From: Sclerodactyla briareus
Taxonomy: Eukaryota; Echinodermata; Holothuroidea; Dendrochirotida; Sclerodactylidae
NCBI GenBank assembly: GCA_026419785.1
Contig: JAODTK010005586.1
Span: 1 to 64,000, forward strand
DNA: 64,000 bases
Direction: 5' to 3'
The notes beneath the pieces were generated by a model. That model was not told where the DNA came from. It made no database searches and worked only from the letters and a program-made list of their open reading frames with translations. Numbering within the stretch: the first letter of the stretch is position 1; each line of letters starts with the position of its first letter. The translations under genes and the position numbers were made by a program. Below are positions 11,481 through 21,999 of this stretch, in pieces.

Positions 11481-13900
11481 ACTAGCCTGGCACATTCCCA
11501 AGAGCTGCTGCTGAGGTAAGTTGTTACATTTGTATGCGAACTTACACAAGCTCATTGGGGGGGGGGGTGGAGGGATTCACAGGCGTTCCAGTGTGTTTCC
11601 AATGTTCACGTTGTTATGGGTTCTATCGTGGTGGGTGTGTTCGCACCTCTTATCGTATCGAAGTTCTCCAAAGTGCTCCCCCCAAAGAGCCATTGGATAG
11701 CGGCTAGTTGGTGTGTAGGAGGTATATATGACTTGAACAGGTTGTTCTGCCCTCTCGAAGAAATTTTCACTGAACCAGACCAGCAATATTTCCCAGGCAG
11801 GGTCCTCCTTAAAAAGGAGCCCCCCAATGGCCATCGACATGACCAGCCAGTTTTCGAAAGACTGAGTGTGGATCTGTGTTGCCAAGTAAGAATTGAAGAG
11901 TCCTTGGGGTGAACAATCCAATTTAGGGCTGAAGTAGTGTGTGACAAAGTCACAAGAGCGTGAGAAATCTCTTCTATGCTAAAAGAATTTCAATTTTATG
12001 GAGGAATGATGTCACTTGGCACCATCAGGTATTGGTAACACATGGTAACAAATCTACCAGTTCTGTTTTGAACCTTTCAAGCTCTTTTGCGATAGTGACT
12101 GTGGGATATTTAGAGTGGGGACAAACATTTATGTTGTAGGCAATGGTCCAATGGTGAAGGGTCCTCCAATGGTATTGCATTACATTTTTGACCCCAAAAT
12201 CTAGCAAAATTGTGCCAAAATGATAGTAAATGTGTTTCTTGACGTTCTAGCAGATCAATCAGTCCCACATGGAGAGACTGCATTTTAGCACTGATGGCAG
12301 TCAGGATCATGGTCGGCTCAGGGCTCTGGTTCTCTCTATAATGCCTACCCTGACAGTATTAGTGTCTTTACCAACATCATTGACCTGTTCGCAAATAGCC
12401 TCTCACAAGGCATTGTGTCTAGATCAGGGGGCAAAGAAGGCAATTATGGAAGGCAAATATGATTCAGTGGATAAATTGATTTTTCTGTGGGAAAAAACTA
12501 ACACAAATTTAAATAGTCAGATTTGTCACAGTAAGAGCAAAAAATTATCATGGGAACAACACATACAAAGGGAGAGGAATGCCACAAGAAAATAATAAGA
12601 TGTTGAAAGGTTACAGGTTTTTTCCATCCAATACATGCTAACACAAAACGCCCAAATAAAGATACGGCAGGCATCAAAACTATCCCACAGAGCACTGCAA
12701 CATGCTACAGTAACTTTGCGCAAAGGTGTAATGCATGGTGCCCCCCACACCCCTCCTCAACAACTGAGCGATACTGATTTACTGGTGTTGATACCTGGAA
12801 CCGGTGGTTGTTAAAATTACTTGGAATTTTTAGAATTCCACACCAATTATAAATTCCCAGACAGATTTTTTCCAATTTGTGGGCCAAAAGTGGATGCCCC
12901 AACTAGGATCCTACCACCGAGTGTGTTAAGACGGGGCACTGGGCAGTTGTATTCTAGAATGAGTGCTCTGGCGTTTACTCTCAAGAGAAAGTATTTCTCA
13001 GGGCGGGAATAATGTCCATATGGGGATTGTACCACGTATGGAACTCAAAGAAGAAGACAAGAGTAACGAAAATTCCAAACTGTTTAGCTGTGTGCCTAGG
13101 CCCCTAGCCTAGGCTAGGACAACTTGAAAAGCCATTGATTCATTCAACGTTTACCCCGAATAGAGACCAATCGAACAATACTAACCGGTCATCACGGTTT
13201 CTGCAGTTGCAAACAATAGAGGAAAGAATCCTGAAAGGAGACTACCCTCCACGGCGGGACTGCGACGGTTGAGTTTAACCGACGATGCCAGGCTATTGGT
13301 TTCTGTTTGTTTTAGCAATAATTTACGTCGGCAGCTGTCTTACTCGGGCTACTTGTTAATATCCTCAGTTACTGATGCTAAGGAATTGTCGGTCCAAAAT
13401 GGAACTGGCTCATTATATACATCAGCCACGGGGACGAAAGGCCATATGACAGGTGTAAACAAGGAATCGAATGAGCATAAATAACACCAAGGGACGTCGA
13501 CGTTACGGACGGTTGACGGTGAGTAATAAAGTAATCAGCCTCACGGTACGGTAAGGCGGGCCGGCCACACGTACACATATGCAGCCGATCCATTATTTTT
13601 CTATAGAACACTGCACGTTCACACACCACAAACCCTCTAATCATTGAGTCGAAATATTACGGTTGGTGGTGCACCATGAGCGTGTAAATCTTGATTTTCA
13701 TCTCAATGAGATGGTTACTGACATGAGTCATCAATCGACTCCTAAAAGTGCAGAAGTGCTATTTAGGCTGCTGTCACACCGGGGTTACACGAAGAAGAGA
13801 AAAACTCACTCGCGTAGGTTTGCGACCTGAAATGCGAAAATTGCAAATAGCAATTATTAGTGAAAATTGTCGTAAAACTGTCACTGAATTCGCAGGAGTC
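11480..13900. other. Gene-free stretch; antiparallel open frames without recognised domains
   Basis: Around 11577-11953 one plus-strand frame of 98 codons and two minus-strand frames of about 115 codons overlap. At most one could be real and none matches a family I know. A G-run of 11 lies at 11557-11567. The 12269-12595 frame (108 codons) is likewise unrecognised. The mutual overlap of long frames may only reflect chance GC-rich sequence. Confidence 0.45.
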
Positions 13901-13909
13901 GCGAAAGAT

Positions 13910-14353
13910 ACGGGGAGGGGGGCATGGGGAGGGACAAGGTGGGACATGTCCCCCAATATTTCGGGTGGGGGAACATAGTGTCAAATCCCCCTCCCCCAAT
14001 ATTTTGTGGACTGGTGATGAAAAATCTACGAAATAATAAAGGTACAGTAAGTACCGCTATACCACGAGGCCTAACACAACATATATTTCTAGGTCAGATT
14101 GCTTAATTTTTTGGTTAGGAGGCCAAACATGCAAAATAAGATTCTGTCTTTCCGGTACCTGTAATAGGCCAAGGCACAATACTTCATAATCTGGCAAATG
14201 TTTTCATCATACGTGTCATCTATATAAAGGCGGTGAGTGGCACAAGGGACGCCAACAGGGAATTGGTTTGGGACAGATCTGCCCGCCCCCACCCCAAGTG
14301 GCGTCGTGCCCACGGGGGCCCGGGCCCCCCTCCCCCCTCTCCCCCCCTCTCGC

Positions 14354-14436
<83 letters not shown>

Positions 14437-14640
14437 ACCCCCCCGCGCCCCCCCGCCCCGACATTTTGTCAGAGGTGGTTACTGCATGAAATGTGTCATA
14501 ATTTAATTAAAAAGGTATGCTTTAAATCCGAAAGGAGACTATATATAGTCAATTGTTCTTTAATACTCGTTGCGGATTTCCCACACACCCTCAACCCCCC
14601 CCCCTCCCACACACCTCACCCCCCCCCCCCTTTCTACTCC
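13910..14640. repeat. G/C-bounded repeat region
   Basis: It opens with GGGGAGGGACAAGGTGGGAC, ATGTCCCCCAATATTT and TCCCCCTCCCCCAATATTTT, so a CCCCCAATATTT word is present twice. It continues through AT-rich sequence into the 82-base poly-C and ends with two more C-runs at 14595-14604 and 14619-14630. The repeated CCCCCAATATTT word and the runs of G then C look like a non-autonomous dispersed element with palindromic ends. I cannot define exact termini or a target duplication. Confidence 0.5.
14355..14436. repeat. 82-base uninterrupted poly-C tract
   Basis: Counting along the sequence gives 82 consecutive C, preceded by C-rich CCCCCCTCTCGCT and followed by an A and more C-runs with scattered G. 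It creates artificial poly-proline frames on the plus strand and poly-glycine frames on the minus strand, which are not genes. Such a length is unusual for animal DNA and may be inflated or misread by sequencing. Confidence 0.95.
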
Positions 14641-14929
14641 ACACAACCTCAACTGAACATATATCGAGATTGGTAATACCATTGACCCTCGGAAATATGC
14701 CTGTCCTAAGAGCGCTATTTGATATCAAATATTTGTATCCCCAATAGACATACGCGCCACCACCTGAAAAAACTGAGGTCATTACAGCTCAAAGATTTCT
14801 ACCGGCTGAGAAAATGCATCAACATCAATTTGCGCAAATTACTCATTGATATTGTAAGTTGTTTCGTTCTATTCATGGGGATTGTTCAAAACTCCACAAA
14901 CAAGCCTCTCGGGGGTTCCCTAACTTGTA

Positions 14930-15910
14930 TAGTTAACTTTTAATTCATCATTGACGAAGGCCGTATGGAAAATCCACCATTTGGGCCATTTAAATTAATA
15001 ATTAATTTCAAAAAATTTGCTACGCTGCCGCGGCAATAATGGTGCCGCTTTGCTTGGATAGCCTTGTGAATCGCAAGAACATAGAGTGGCTGAGGGAATT
15101 CAACTAATGCTTCAAGTTTATGTTTGAATTATCACATGAAAAATAGGATTGTGAGACACTATTTGGCATTTGAGAAGAACCTCATTTCATTCAACTAATG
15201 GTGCCGCTTCGATGGATGGCTATAAACACCGCTTGAAAATAGGGTGGCAATTTGTAAAAAGTGTATTGTCAATTGACAAGGCCAATGGCATCTGGGCGAA
15301 CCGTGCATCCGAGAAGACTATAATTTGAAATTTCCGATAGCTTCGCGCGACTAATGGATGATGCTATGCTTTCGTAGTATATGATGGTATCAACATGATG
15401 TTGGCTAGAGTGAAATTCCCTTTTTACAACTCAAATTTAGTTATTTTGATTATTTGAATGAAAAATGACCATCTGGAGCTTCCATTTGGCAACGGATAAC
15501 ACTTCACTTCAATAATTCGAGCGCGGCAATAAATGGTGTCGCCCAGCATACTAATTTATTCAGATATTTCTCTAGCCCATCGGAAACCCATTATTGGGAC
15601 CCCTGGTAAATCCTCTGCGATGCATATTAAAGAGGTGTAAAGAGCCAATTGAATTGCAGCCAGAAGCCCATCAACTGAATATTTTCAAGAACATTTCCCG
15701 GAATAAAAAGTAGGAAGTTTTCTGTAAATTTTAGGGGGATGTTGGTTATGCTTCCATAAGGCACGGAATGTGGGAAGTGTCTTTTCCTGTTATCTGACGA
15801 ACATGTTTATGTATGCTGCGCGCCATCCGTGGTGGCGCTCGGCGTAGATAGTCATCCCCTGCTGATGCCTCCCACCCCCAGGATTTATTTTTGCACGACT
15901 CTACTGCCAT
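14930..15910 (+). repeat. Degenerate satellite, unit near 150-175 bp
   Basis: A recurring word like GGCAATAATGGTGCCGC is found near 15032, 15196 (CTAATGGTGCCGCTTCGATG), 15345 (CTAATGGATGATGCTATGC), 15519 (CAATAAATGGTGTCGCCC) and 15815 (GCGCCATCCGTGGTGGCGC). AT-rich spacers containing AACTAATG and TTGAAAAT lie between. The last unit joins the ACGCGCCAA family described at 4400 and 17040. Period and sequence drift strongly. A C-run of 12 ends the block at 15911-15922. Confidence 0.6.
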
Positions 15911-16047
15911 CCCCCCCCCCCCACCAATGTTTGAATCCCAACTGCCAGTTTCCCAACACTGCATATATCCAATTGCAGGAGTTTAGTCTACATCTAATCC
16001 TCATTGTTGATAACAGACTGGCTTTGCCGGCCTGATGTGCTGCTCCC

Positions 16048-16066
16048 AAAAAAAAAAAAAAAAAAA
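16048..16066. repeat. Poly-A tract of 19 bases
   Basis: Nineteen A residues follow GATGTGCTGCTCCC. A poly-A tail of a retroposed sequence is possible, but I found no recognisable retroposon body directly upstream. Confidence 0.8.
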
Positions 16067-16299
16067 TAACAGGACTGGGGATCGTGCACATCAGTATGGA
16101 GGGAAGTTTATTCGAGTTATGTTACTATATATGGGGCAGGGGCGGGGCCAAAATAATTCTGAGACATGGACAATTTGGAAATATATCGAAAAAAATGACA
16201 AAATTTCCGCTGAGGCTCGATTTTTCAATCAAATGCCCCTGAGAAATGCACACATTTTCAGACTGTTCGGCACATTTTTAGCTGCGGGTAAGCAGCTCT

Positions 16300-16520
16300 A
16301 CAAGTCGTCAGGTCTCTCCGTTCGTTCGTTCGTTCGTCGTTCTTTCGTCTGTTCTGTCCGTCACGTTCACTCCAAACTTCTAAACCGTACGCGATCAGGT
16401 TGAAACTTGGTGGGTGGATGTAGCATGCAATGGCTCGGCTGAGTTACATACCTATATTTTGTTTGCATAGTGTGATTAGATTTCAATTAAATCCAATTAA
16501 TTACCCCCAATTTACCACTT
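16300..16520 (+). repeat. Dispersed repeat, copy 2, with (TTCG)n microsatellite
   Basis: This is the partner of 11270-11480, sharing the CTTCTAAACCGT and GATCAGGTTGAAACT words in the same order. Between about 16318 and 16336 it carries a TTCG tetranucleotide run that copy 1 has only as TTTGTTTGTTCG. This suggests the microsatellite grew within the element. Confidence 0.7.
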
Positions 16521-17019
16521 CCATTGAGCTCTCTGTGAGAGAGGATTGTTTACATTACTCCCTAGCAGGCAGCAATAGTGTTTTGTCTTAGTGTCAGAGG
16601 TCAAGGTAAGAGCCTTCTGTCCAGGGGAAGATAATTTGTCTGTCAACACATCACGCTCTGAATTTGTTGGCTGGTGACCCAGAAAGAGAGTATTTCCCCA
16701 TGTTGGGTTCTATTCTACAATGGCTTGTTCCAATGGTGTCATTGTAGGTTTACCAGTGAGATTTCTAGCAGCGAGAGTAGGGAGGTACGATTAGTGATGT
16801 TTGGGATAAAAAAAAGGTGTCTTTGTCTTAATCAGTTTAACTGATCCTATACCCACGGCATATTTTCCCGCAGCTACCAAAACGTTTACGATTGCACTTG
16901 TTAAGGATGCGGGCAACCTCTAAGTTCTAACCCAATTGGAAGGGGTCTCGATGGGCAGCGGAAGACCTCTAAATGTGATATGATAAAGTGATGATGAAAA
17001 GTGAATAAACTTCGATCAG

Positions 17020-17500
17020 TCTTCGGAAATTTATGTCAATTATAGTGATGTTGCTTACTCCCCATGAGGCCGGGGAATGCCGCTCTCTGTAATCTGGTGT
17101 GGGGGGGGGGGGTCTGTAAGACGAACAATTTCTGGTATGATACGCGTCAACTGATGGTGGCATGAATGATAACGAATGAGAATACATTAGTTCCTTCATG
17201 AGTGTTTCTTGAAATCAAACTCCGGATATTATTGTCAATTTTAGGGATGTGGCTATACTGTCATATGGCCAGGGAAGTACTGCTCTCTGCAATCTGTGGA
17301 CGAAACAATTTCTTGTGCGTTACGCGTCAACCAAGCGTAACATCGATCAGTTCCTTCAAGAAAGTTCCTTGGAATATAAATTGTCAATTTTAGGGATACT
17401 GCCATACGGCCCGAGAAATTCCTGCATCCTGGGCAGTTTGTAAAACGCTGGTAGCGCTCAGATGGTGCTAACCTTGTATGTCCACCCCCAATATTTATCA
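17020..17500 (+). repeat. Degenerate tandem repeat, ACGCGTCAA units
   Basis: Three or so units contain a word like ATTTTAGGGATGTGGCTATA, GGCCAGGGAA, GCTCTCTGCAATCTG, ACGAACAATTTCT and TACGCGTCAACTGATGG (near 17143, 17320 and 17440), followed by CATTAGTTCCTTCA. Unit spacing is about 115-180 bp. The unit is related to the blocks at 4.4, 15.8 and, inverted, 27.5 kb. A 12-base G-run sits at 17101-17112. Confidence 0.7.
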
Positions 17501-18385
17501 CAGATTACCGCCCTGGTAATATACAATATAATTATAAAATAATGACAATGAACAGACCCAGGCCTCACTGAGTACTGCAAAGGCCTAAACAAATCCGGCC
17601 TTTAAACGCGACAGCCCCCAGTCACCATTATTTTTTCAATGGATTTAGGCAACAAATTTATGAGAGAGAGTAAGCTCACAGATATGCCAATACTTTTGGC
17701 ATATCTGATCATTCATTGCCATAAGAGAATCACGGTCCTTATAACCATGATGATATGGTGCGCTGCGCACACTCGCAGCAGTGACGTCCGTCACGTCACT
17801 CTCGAGGTGACCGCTTTTTTATGTAGCCAAATGCCAGTGACGACGTCGCGTGGAAGAAGGACGTGTTATATATGAAATATCTATGTGATATTGTGGTAAT
17901 GTGAATAACCTTGAGGCAGAGAGGCGCGAAAGTTACACCTCTCCGGGTCACATGGGAACTGGGGGATGGGAGGCGTCCCCCGGTGAAAAAATGTGCGGGA
18001 CGAATGTAGGCTACCCCCCCCCCGCTTTATAAACATCACGTCCGTCATTTTTTTATTAAGTTTTTTGGGGAAAAATAGTGGATGGGTGCATTAGAGGTGC
18101 TGCCAAATTGTTCTAAGGACATTGAAATACGAACATTTTCCAATAGGAACAGAACGCCCCCATCCCCGACCCACTACTTGGCCAGAGGCGCCACTACGGT
18201 ATCCTCGCAACCCATTCAATCCGGGATAAGGGCTATGGATATCAACAGGGGGAACCCGTATGCGGGTTTCCCCACCCCCCCAGAACCATGGGGGGGCTAA
18301 TTGGTACACCCCTCCTTCCATGAATAATTCCGTACGGGAGAATAGCTTCATTAGATTTTTCATTGTTAAAAAGTTCATGATGACA
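17500..18385. other. Non-coding stretch with G/C palindrome
   Basis: A possible stem occurs near 17960-17982 (GGGGGATGGGAGGCGTCCCCC), and a C-run of 10 lies at 18014-18023. TGACGTCC and CACGTCA words occur near 17784-17800 but sit in no recognisable promoter. No protein family is recognised. Confidence 0.4.
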
Positions 18386-18879
18386 GGTCCTTGCCACTTT
18401 TGTTCGTGTGACGAGTATAGTGTGCATCCACTTTTCCTGGTCTTGTGTTAAGACGATTACCATTTTAGCCCTCCCTTTTTTGTCTCCACAAACAAACAAA
18501 AAATGCAGCCCTTTGCAACTGGCTGAACCTGTTGCGATTACTTAATCAACATAATAGTTCCATGTAGTGACCTAAAATTAGATTGTTTGACCAATCTGCG
18601 AAAAAAAATGTAAAGAATTTATTTTCAACAGTGGTCCTTACCACTTTTGTTCGTGTGACGAGTATAGTGTGCATCCACTTTTCCTGGTCTTGTGTTAAGA
18701 CGATTACCATTTTAGCCCTCCCTTTTTTGTCTCCACAAACAAACAAAAAATGCAGCCCTTTGCAACTGGCTGAACCTGTTGCGATTACTTAATCAACATA
18801 ATAGCTCCATGTAGTGACCTAAAATTAGATTGTTTGACCAATCTGCGAAATTTTTTTGTAAAGAATTTATTTTCAACAG
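18386..18879 (+). repeat. Near-exact 247-bp tandem duplication
   Basis: Copy 1 is 18386-18632 and copy 2 is 18633-18879, both starting GGTCCTT and ending in TTTTCAACAG. I see only a few differences: TTGCC versus TTACC, ATAGTTCC versus ATAGCTCC, and a run of A in copy 1 where copy 2 has T. Identity is far above that of the other tandem arrays here, so the duplication is recent or homogenised. The twin minus-strand frames over each copy (18242-18499 and 18546-18746) share their first 30 or so residues only because of the duplication. Confidence 0.95.
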
Positions 18880-18984
18880 ATTTTGATTAGCCAAAGAGGA
18901 GAGTTGATTTCGGGTCCCAAGAGAAGTGACGGCCCCTCATTGAGCCTCACCCTCCCTACTGGTAGATGAATGCAATTTATGGGC

Positions 18985-19135
18985 CCCTAGACATATGCTG
19001 TTGCAACGTTCGATAAACAATAGTTGAAGAACGTCTACTGAACAAAAAAGGGGTTCTGTGTTTAAAAATATTGGTCACATGGGTTAAGGGCGGGGGGTGA
19101 GAGTTCTGTCCCCCCTACTTCTTGCGTTCGCCTAC
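18985..19135 (+). repeat. Dispersed repeat, copy 2 (partner at 5740-5890)
   Basis: It has the same order of words as the 5740 copy: TATGCTGTTGCAACGTTCGA, then ACTGAACA, a GGCGGGGGG run, TTCTGTCCCCCC and CTTGCGTTCG. Diverged, with indels in the G-run. Confidence 0.6.
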
Positions 19136-19599
19136 TGGCCACCTGTACAGGAGCGAGGGGATATGGCGGCCAACTAGAGAAGAGAGATAGGTAGCATACA
19201 AAGCAATTTTTAATTGAATCCGTGCAATGGCAGGCAACCAGTGTATATGAATCAAAGCAGGGGTGATGTGATCATGTTCTTGTGTAAGTGTGATCATACG
19301 TGTGCAGCTGAATTCTGGGTCCTTTGCCGACGTGCGATTTTATATCCCGTGTATTTTGTCAATGATGCATATTTTTAGTGACTATCTTGAAGCGCCAAAG
19401 TACGCCCGAGGTCTTTGAATGTCGTCGTTGGTTCGACCAGGGTGACCCCCGCATGTAGGTTGGACAGTATAGTTCAGTGTTGTCTTTGCGGATCCCTGGA
19501 GCGGAACGGATTGACTTCGTTCTTGAAGTCGTTGAGTAACAGACGATTGTCCGCCTTCCAACTCTGAATGTCGTCAATACACGCTTTCATTTTTTATCC

Positions 19600-19705
19600 T
19601 GACGAAGTCGAGGAATCTATGCAGTCATGCAGTGGTGTGTTTGTGTCGGTGTGTATGTGTGATTGTTTGTGTGTGGGGTGTTTGTGTGTGACCCTGGCCT
19701 TTTAA
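19600..19705 (+). repeat. GT-rich module ahead of the 300-bp satellite
   Basis: The word GAGGAATCTATGCAGTCATG is followed by a degenerate GTGTGT run and GACCCTGGCCTTTT, then the satellite starts. Diverged versions of this word plus a GT/CA run occur on the minus strand at about 29955-30020 and 46335-46400. It may be the head of the satellite-bearing element. Confidence 0.6.
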
Positions 19706-19708
19706 CAT

Positions 19709-21985
19709 AACTTGACCCCACCTGTTTGGATGAAGCCCATACTTGGTAGTTGTGTTCCCATGATGAGTACATGGACCCTATTGTTTTGGGGTCAGGTCAG
19801 AGGTCATCTGAGGTCACCAGAGGTCAAAGTCTGAAAACCTGTGAACATGAATAAGTCCAGAATGGTTGGTCGGATCAGGTTCAAATTGGTGTGTAGCTTT
19901 ATTATGGGGAGTACAGGTACGCTATTGTTTGATACAGGTCGGGCGTGAATTTGGGAAAAATAGAAAATGTGAAAAGTCGATAAATTTGGTCAATTTTTGG
20001 CTTGTGAAACGATAACTCGACCCCACCTGGATGGAGAAGCTCATACTTGTATGTGTATCACCATATGAGTACATGGACCTATTGTTTTGGGGCAGGTCAG
20101 AGATCATCGAGGTCACCAGAGGTCCAAAAGGTCTGAAAACCTTTTGAACCGGTAAGTTCGAATGGTTGGTCTGCTCGGGTTCAAATTCAGGGTTAGCTTT
20201 CTTATGGGGATACAGGTACCGAGTTTTTTGGTGCAGGTCGGGGTTGATTTTGGTTAAAAAATAGAACATTTGTGAAGTCAATAATTTGGTCGATTTTGGC
20301 TTGTGAACACGATAACTCGACCCCACCTGGATGGAGAAGCTCATACTTGGTTTGTGGTCCCCTGAGAGTACATGAACGCTAGTGTTTGGGTCAGGGTCAG
20401 AGGTTCTCTGAGGGCACCCGAGGTCAAAGTCGAAAACCTTGTGAAAACCACGATTAAGTACAGATTGATTGGTATGATGCAGGTTCAAAGTGGTGTGGAG
20501 CTTCTATGGGGATTACAGGTACCCTATGTTTTCGGTACAGGTCGGGGTGAATTTTGGTCAAAAATGATAAAAAATTGGTGAAGAGTCAATAATTTGGCAA
20601 ATGTTGGCTTGTGACACGATAACTCGACCCAGCCGGGGATGGATGAAGCTATACTTGGGATGGTGTGTTCCCCATGATGAGAACATTAAACCTATTGTTT
20701 AGGGGTCACGTCAGAGGGATCTGAGTCACCAGAGGTCAAAGTCTGAAAACCTTGTGAACATGATAAGTCCAGAATGGTTTTTCTGGTTTGATCAGGTTCA
20801 AATTTGGAGTGTAGCTTATTATGGGGATTAAAGGACCTATGTTTTTGGTACGATCGGGGTGAATTTTAGAAAATTTTATATATATAAAATTAAAAAAATC
20901 ATGAAAAGTCAATAATTTGGTAATTTTGGCTCGGAACACGATAAACTCAACCCACCTGGATAGATGTAGGATCATACTTGGTATTGTATATTCCCCATGA
21001 TGAGACATGGACACTATGTTTTGGTTTAGGTCAGAGTCATTTGAGGTCACCAGAGTCAAAGTCCTAAAACCCTTGTGAACATGATAAGTCCAGAAGGATT
21101 GGTCGGATCAGGTTCAAATTTGGTGTGTAGCTTTCTGATGGGGCTTACAGGTACCCTATTGCTCTTGATACAGATCGGGGGTGAATTTTGGTCAAAAATA
21201 GTAAACATTTGTGAAGCAATAATTTGGTCAGTTTTGGCGGTGAACACGATAACTCGACCCCACTGGATGGATGAAGCTCATACTTGGTATGTGTATTCCC
21301 CATGATGAGTCATGAACCCGATGTTTGGGGTAAGGTCAGAGGTCATCTGAGGTCACCAGGGTTGAAGTCTGAAAAACTGGGAACACGATAAGTCCAGAAT
21401 GATTGGTTGATCGGTTCAAAATTGGTGTGTAGCTTTCTCATGGGGAGTACAGGAAACCCTATGTTTTTGGTATAGGTCGGGGTGAATTTTGGATCAAAAA
21501 ATGGAAAATTTGTGAAAAGGTACAATAGGTGGCCAATTTGCTTGTGAACATGATAATTAGACCCCATCGGATGGATGAAGCTCAGAATTGGTAGTGTGTT
21601 TCCCATGCTGAGTAAATGAACCCTATTGTTTGGGGGCAGGTCATTGTATCTAGGTCCCCAGGTGTCACGTCTGAAAACATTGTGAACCGATAGTCTAGAA
21701 TGGTTGGTCTGATCGGGTTCAAATTTGGGTGTAGTTTCTTATGGGGGGAGTACAGGAACCCTATTGTTTTTGGTATAGGTAGGGGGTTGAATTTTGGTCA
21801 AAAATAGTAAAATTTTTGAAAAAGTCAATAATTTGGCCAATTTTGGGCTTTGTGAACACGATAATCGGCCCCACTGAATGGATGAAGTTCTACTTGGTAT
21901 GGTGGTTCCGCATGATGAAGTACATGAACCTTTTGCTTTGGGGTAAGGTCAGAGTCATACAGAGGTCATACAGCTTGGTACAATC
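19709..21985 (+). repeat. Satellite array, eight units of about 300 bp
   Basis: Unit starts, marked by AACTCGACCCCACCTGGATG and variants, are near 19709, 20014, 20314, 20621, 20944, 21251, 21555 and 21863, giving periods of 299-321 bp. Each unit contains CCATGATGAGTACATG, CTATTGTTTTGGGGTCAG, GTCAGAGGTCATCTGAGGTC, ACCAGAGGTCAAAGTC, GATAAGTCCAGAATGGTTGG, TTCAAATTGGTGTGTAGC and TCGGGGTGAATTTTGGTC. The units differ mainly by one-base indels, consistent with uncorrected long reads. Long frames here (for example minus 19922-20488) are artefacts of a repeat unit with few stops. Confidence 0.95.
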
Positions 21986-21999
21986 TCCCACTGTCCTTG

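Noticed and set aside
11577-11953. Overlapping open frames on both strands
   Set aside because: Three mutually overlapping frames cannot all be real, and none resembles a family I know.
14233-14676. Poly-proline (plus) and poly-glycine (minus) proteins
   Set aside because: They are produced by the 82-base poly-C run and flanking C-rich sequence in all frames.
17780-17805. CRE-like promoter (TGACGTCC, CACGTCA)
   Set aside because: Isolated palindromic words without a nearby gene, TATA or CpG-rich context.
19922-20488. 188-codon minus-strand open frame
   Set aside because: It lies wholly within the 300-bp satellite, and its peptide repeats with the satellite unit. A stop-poor repeat explains it.
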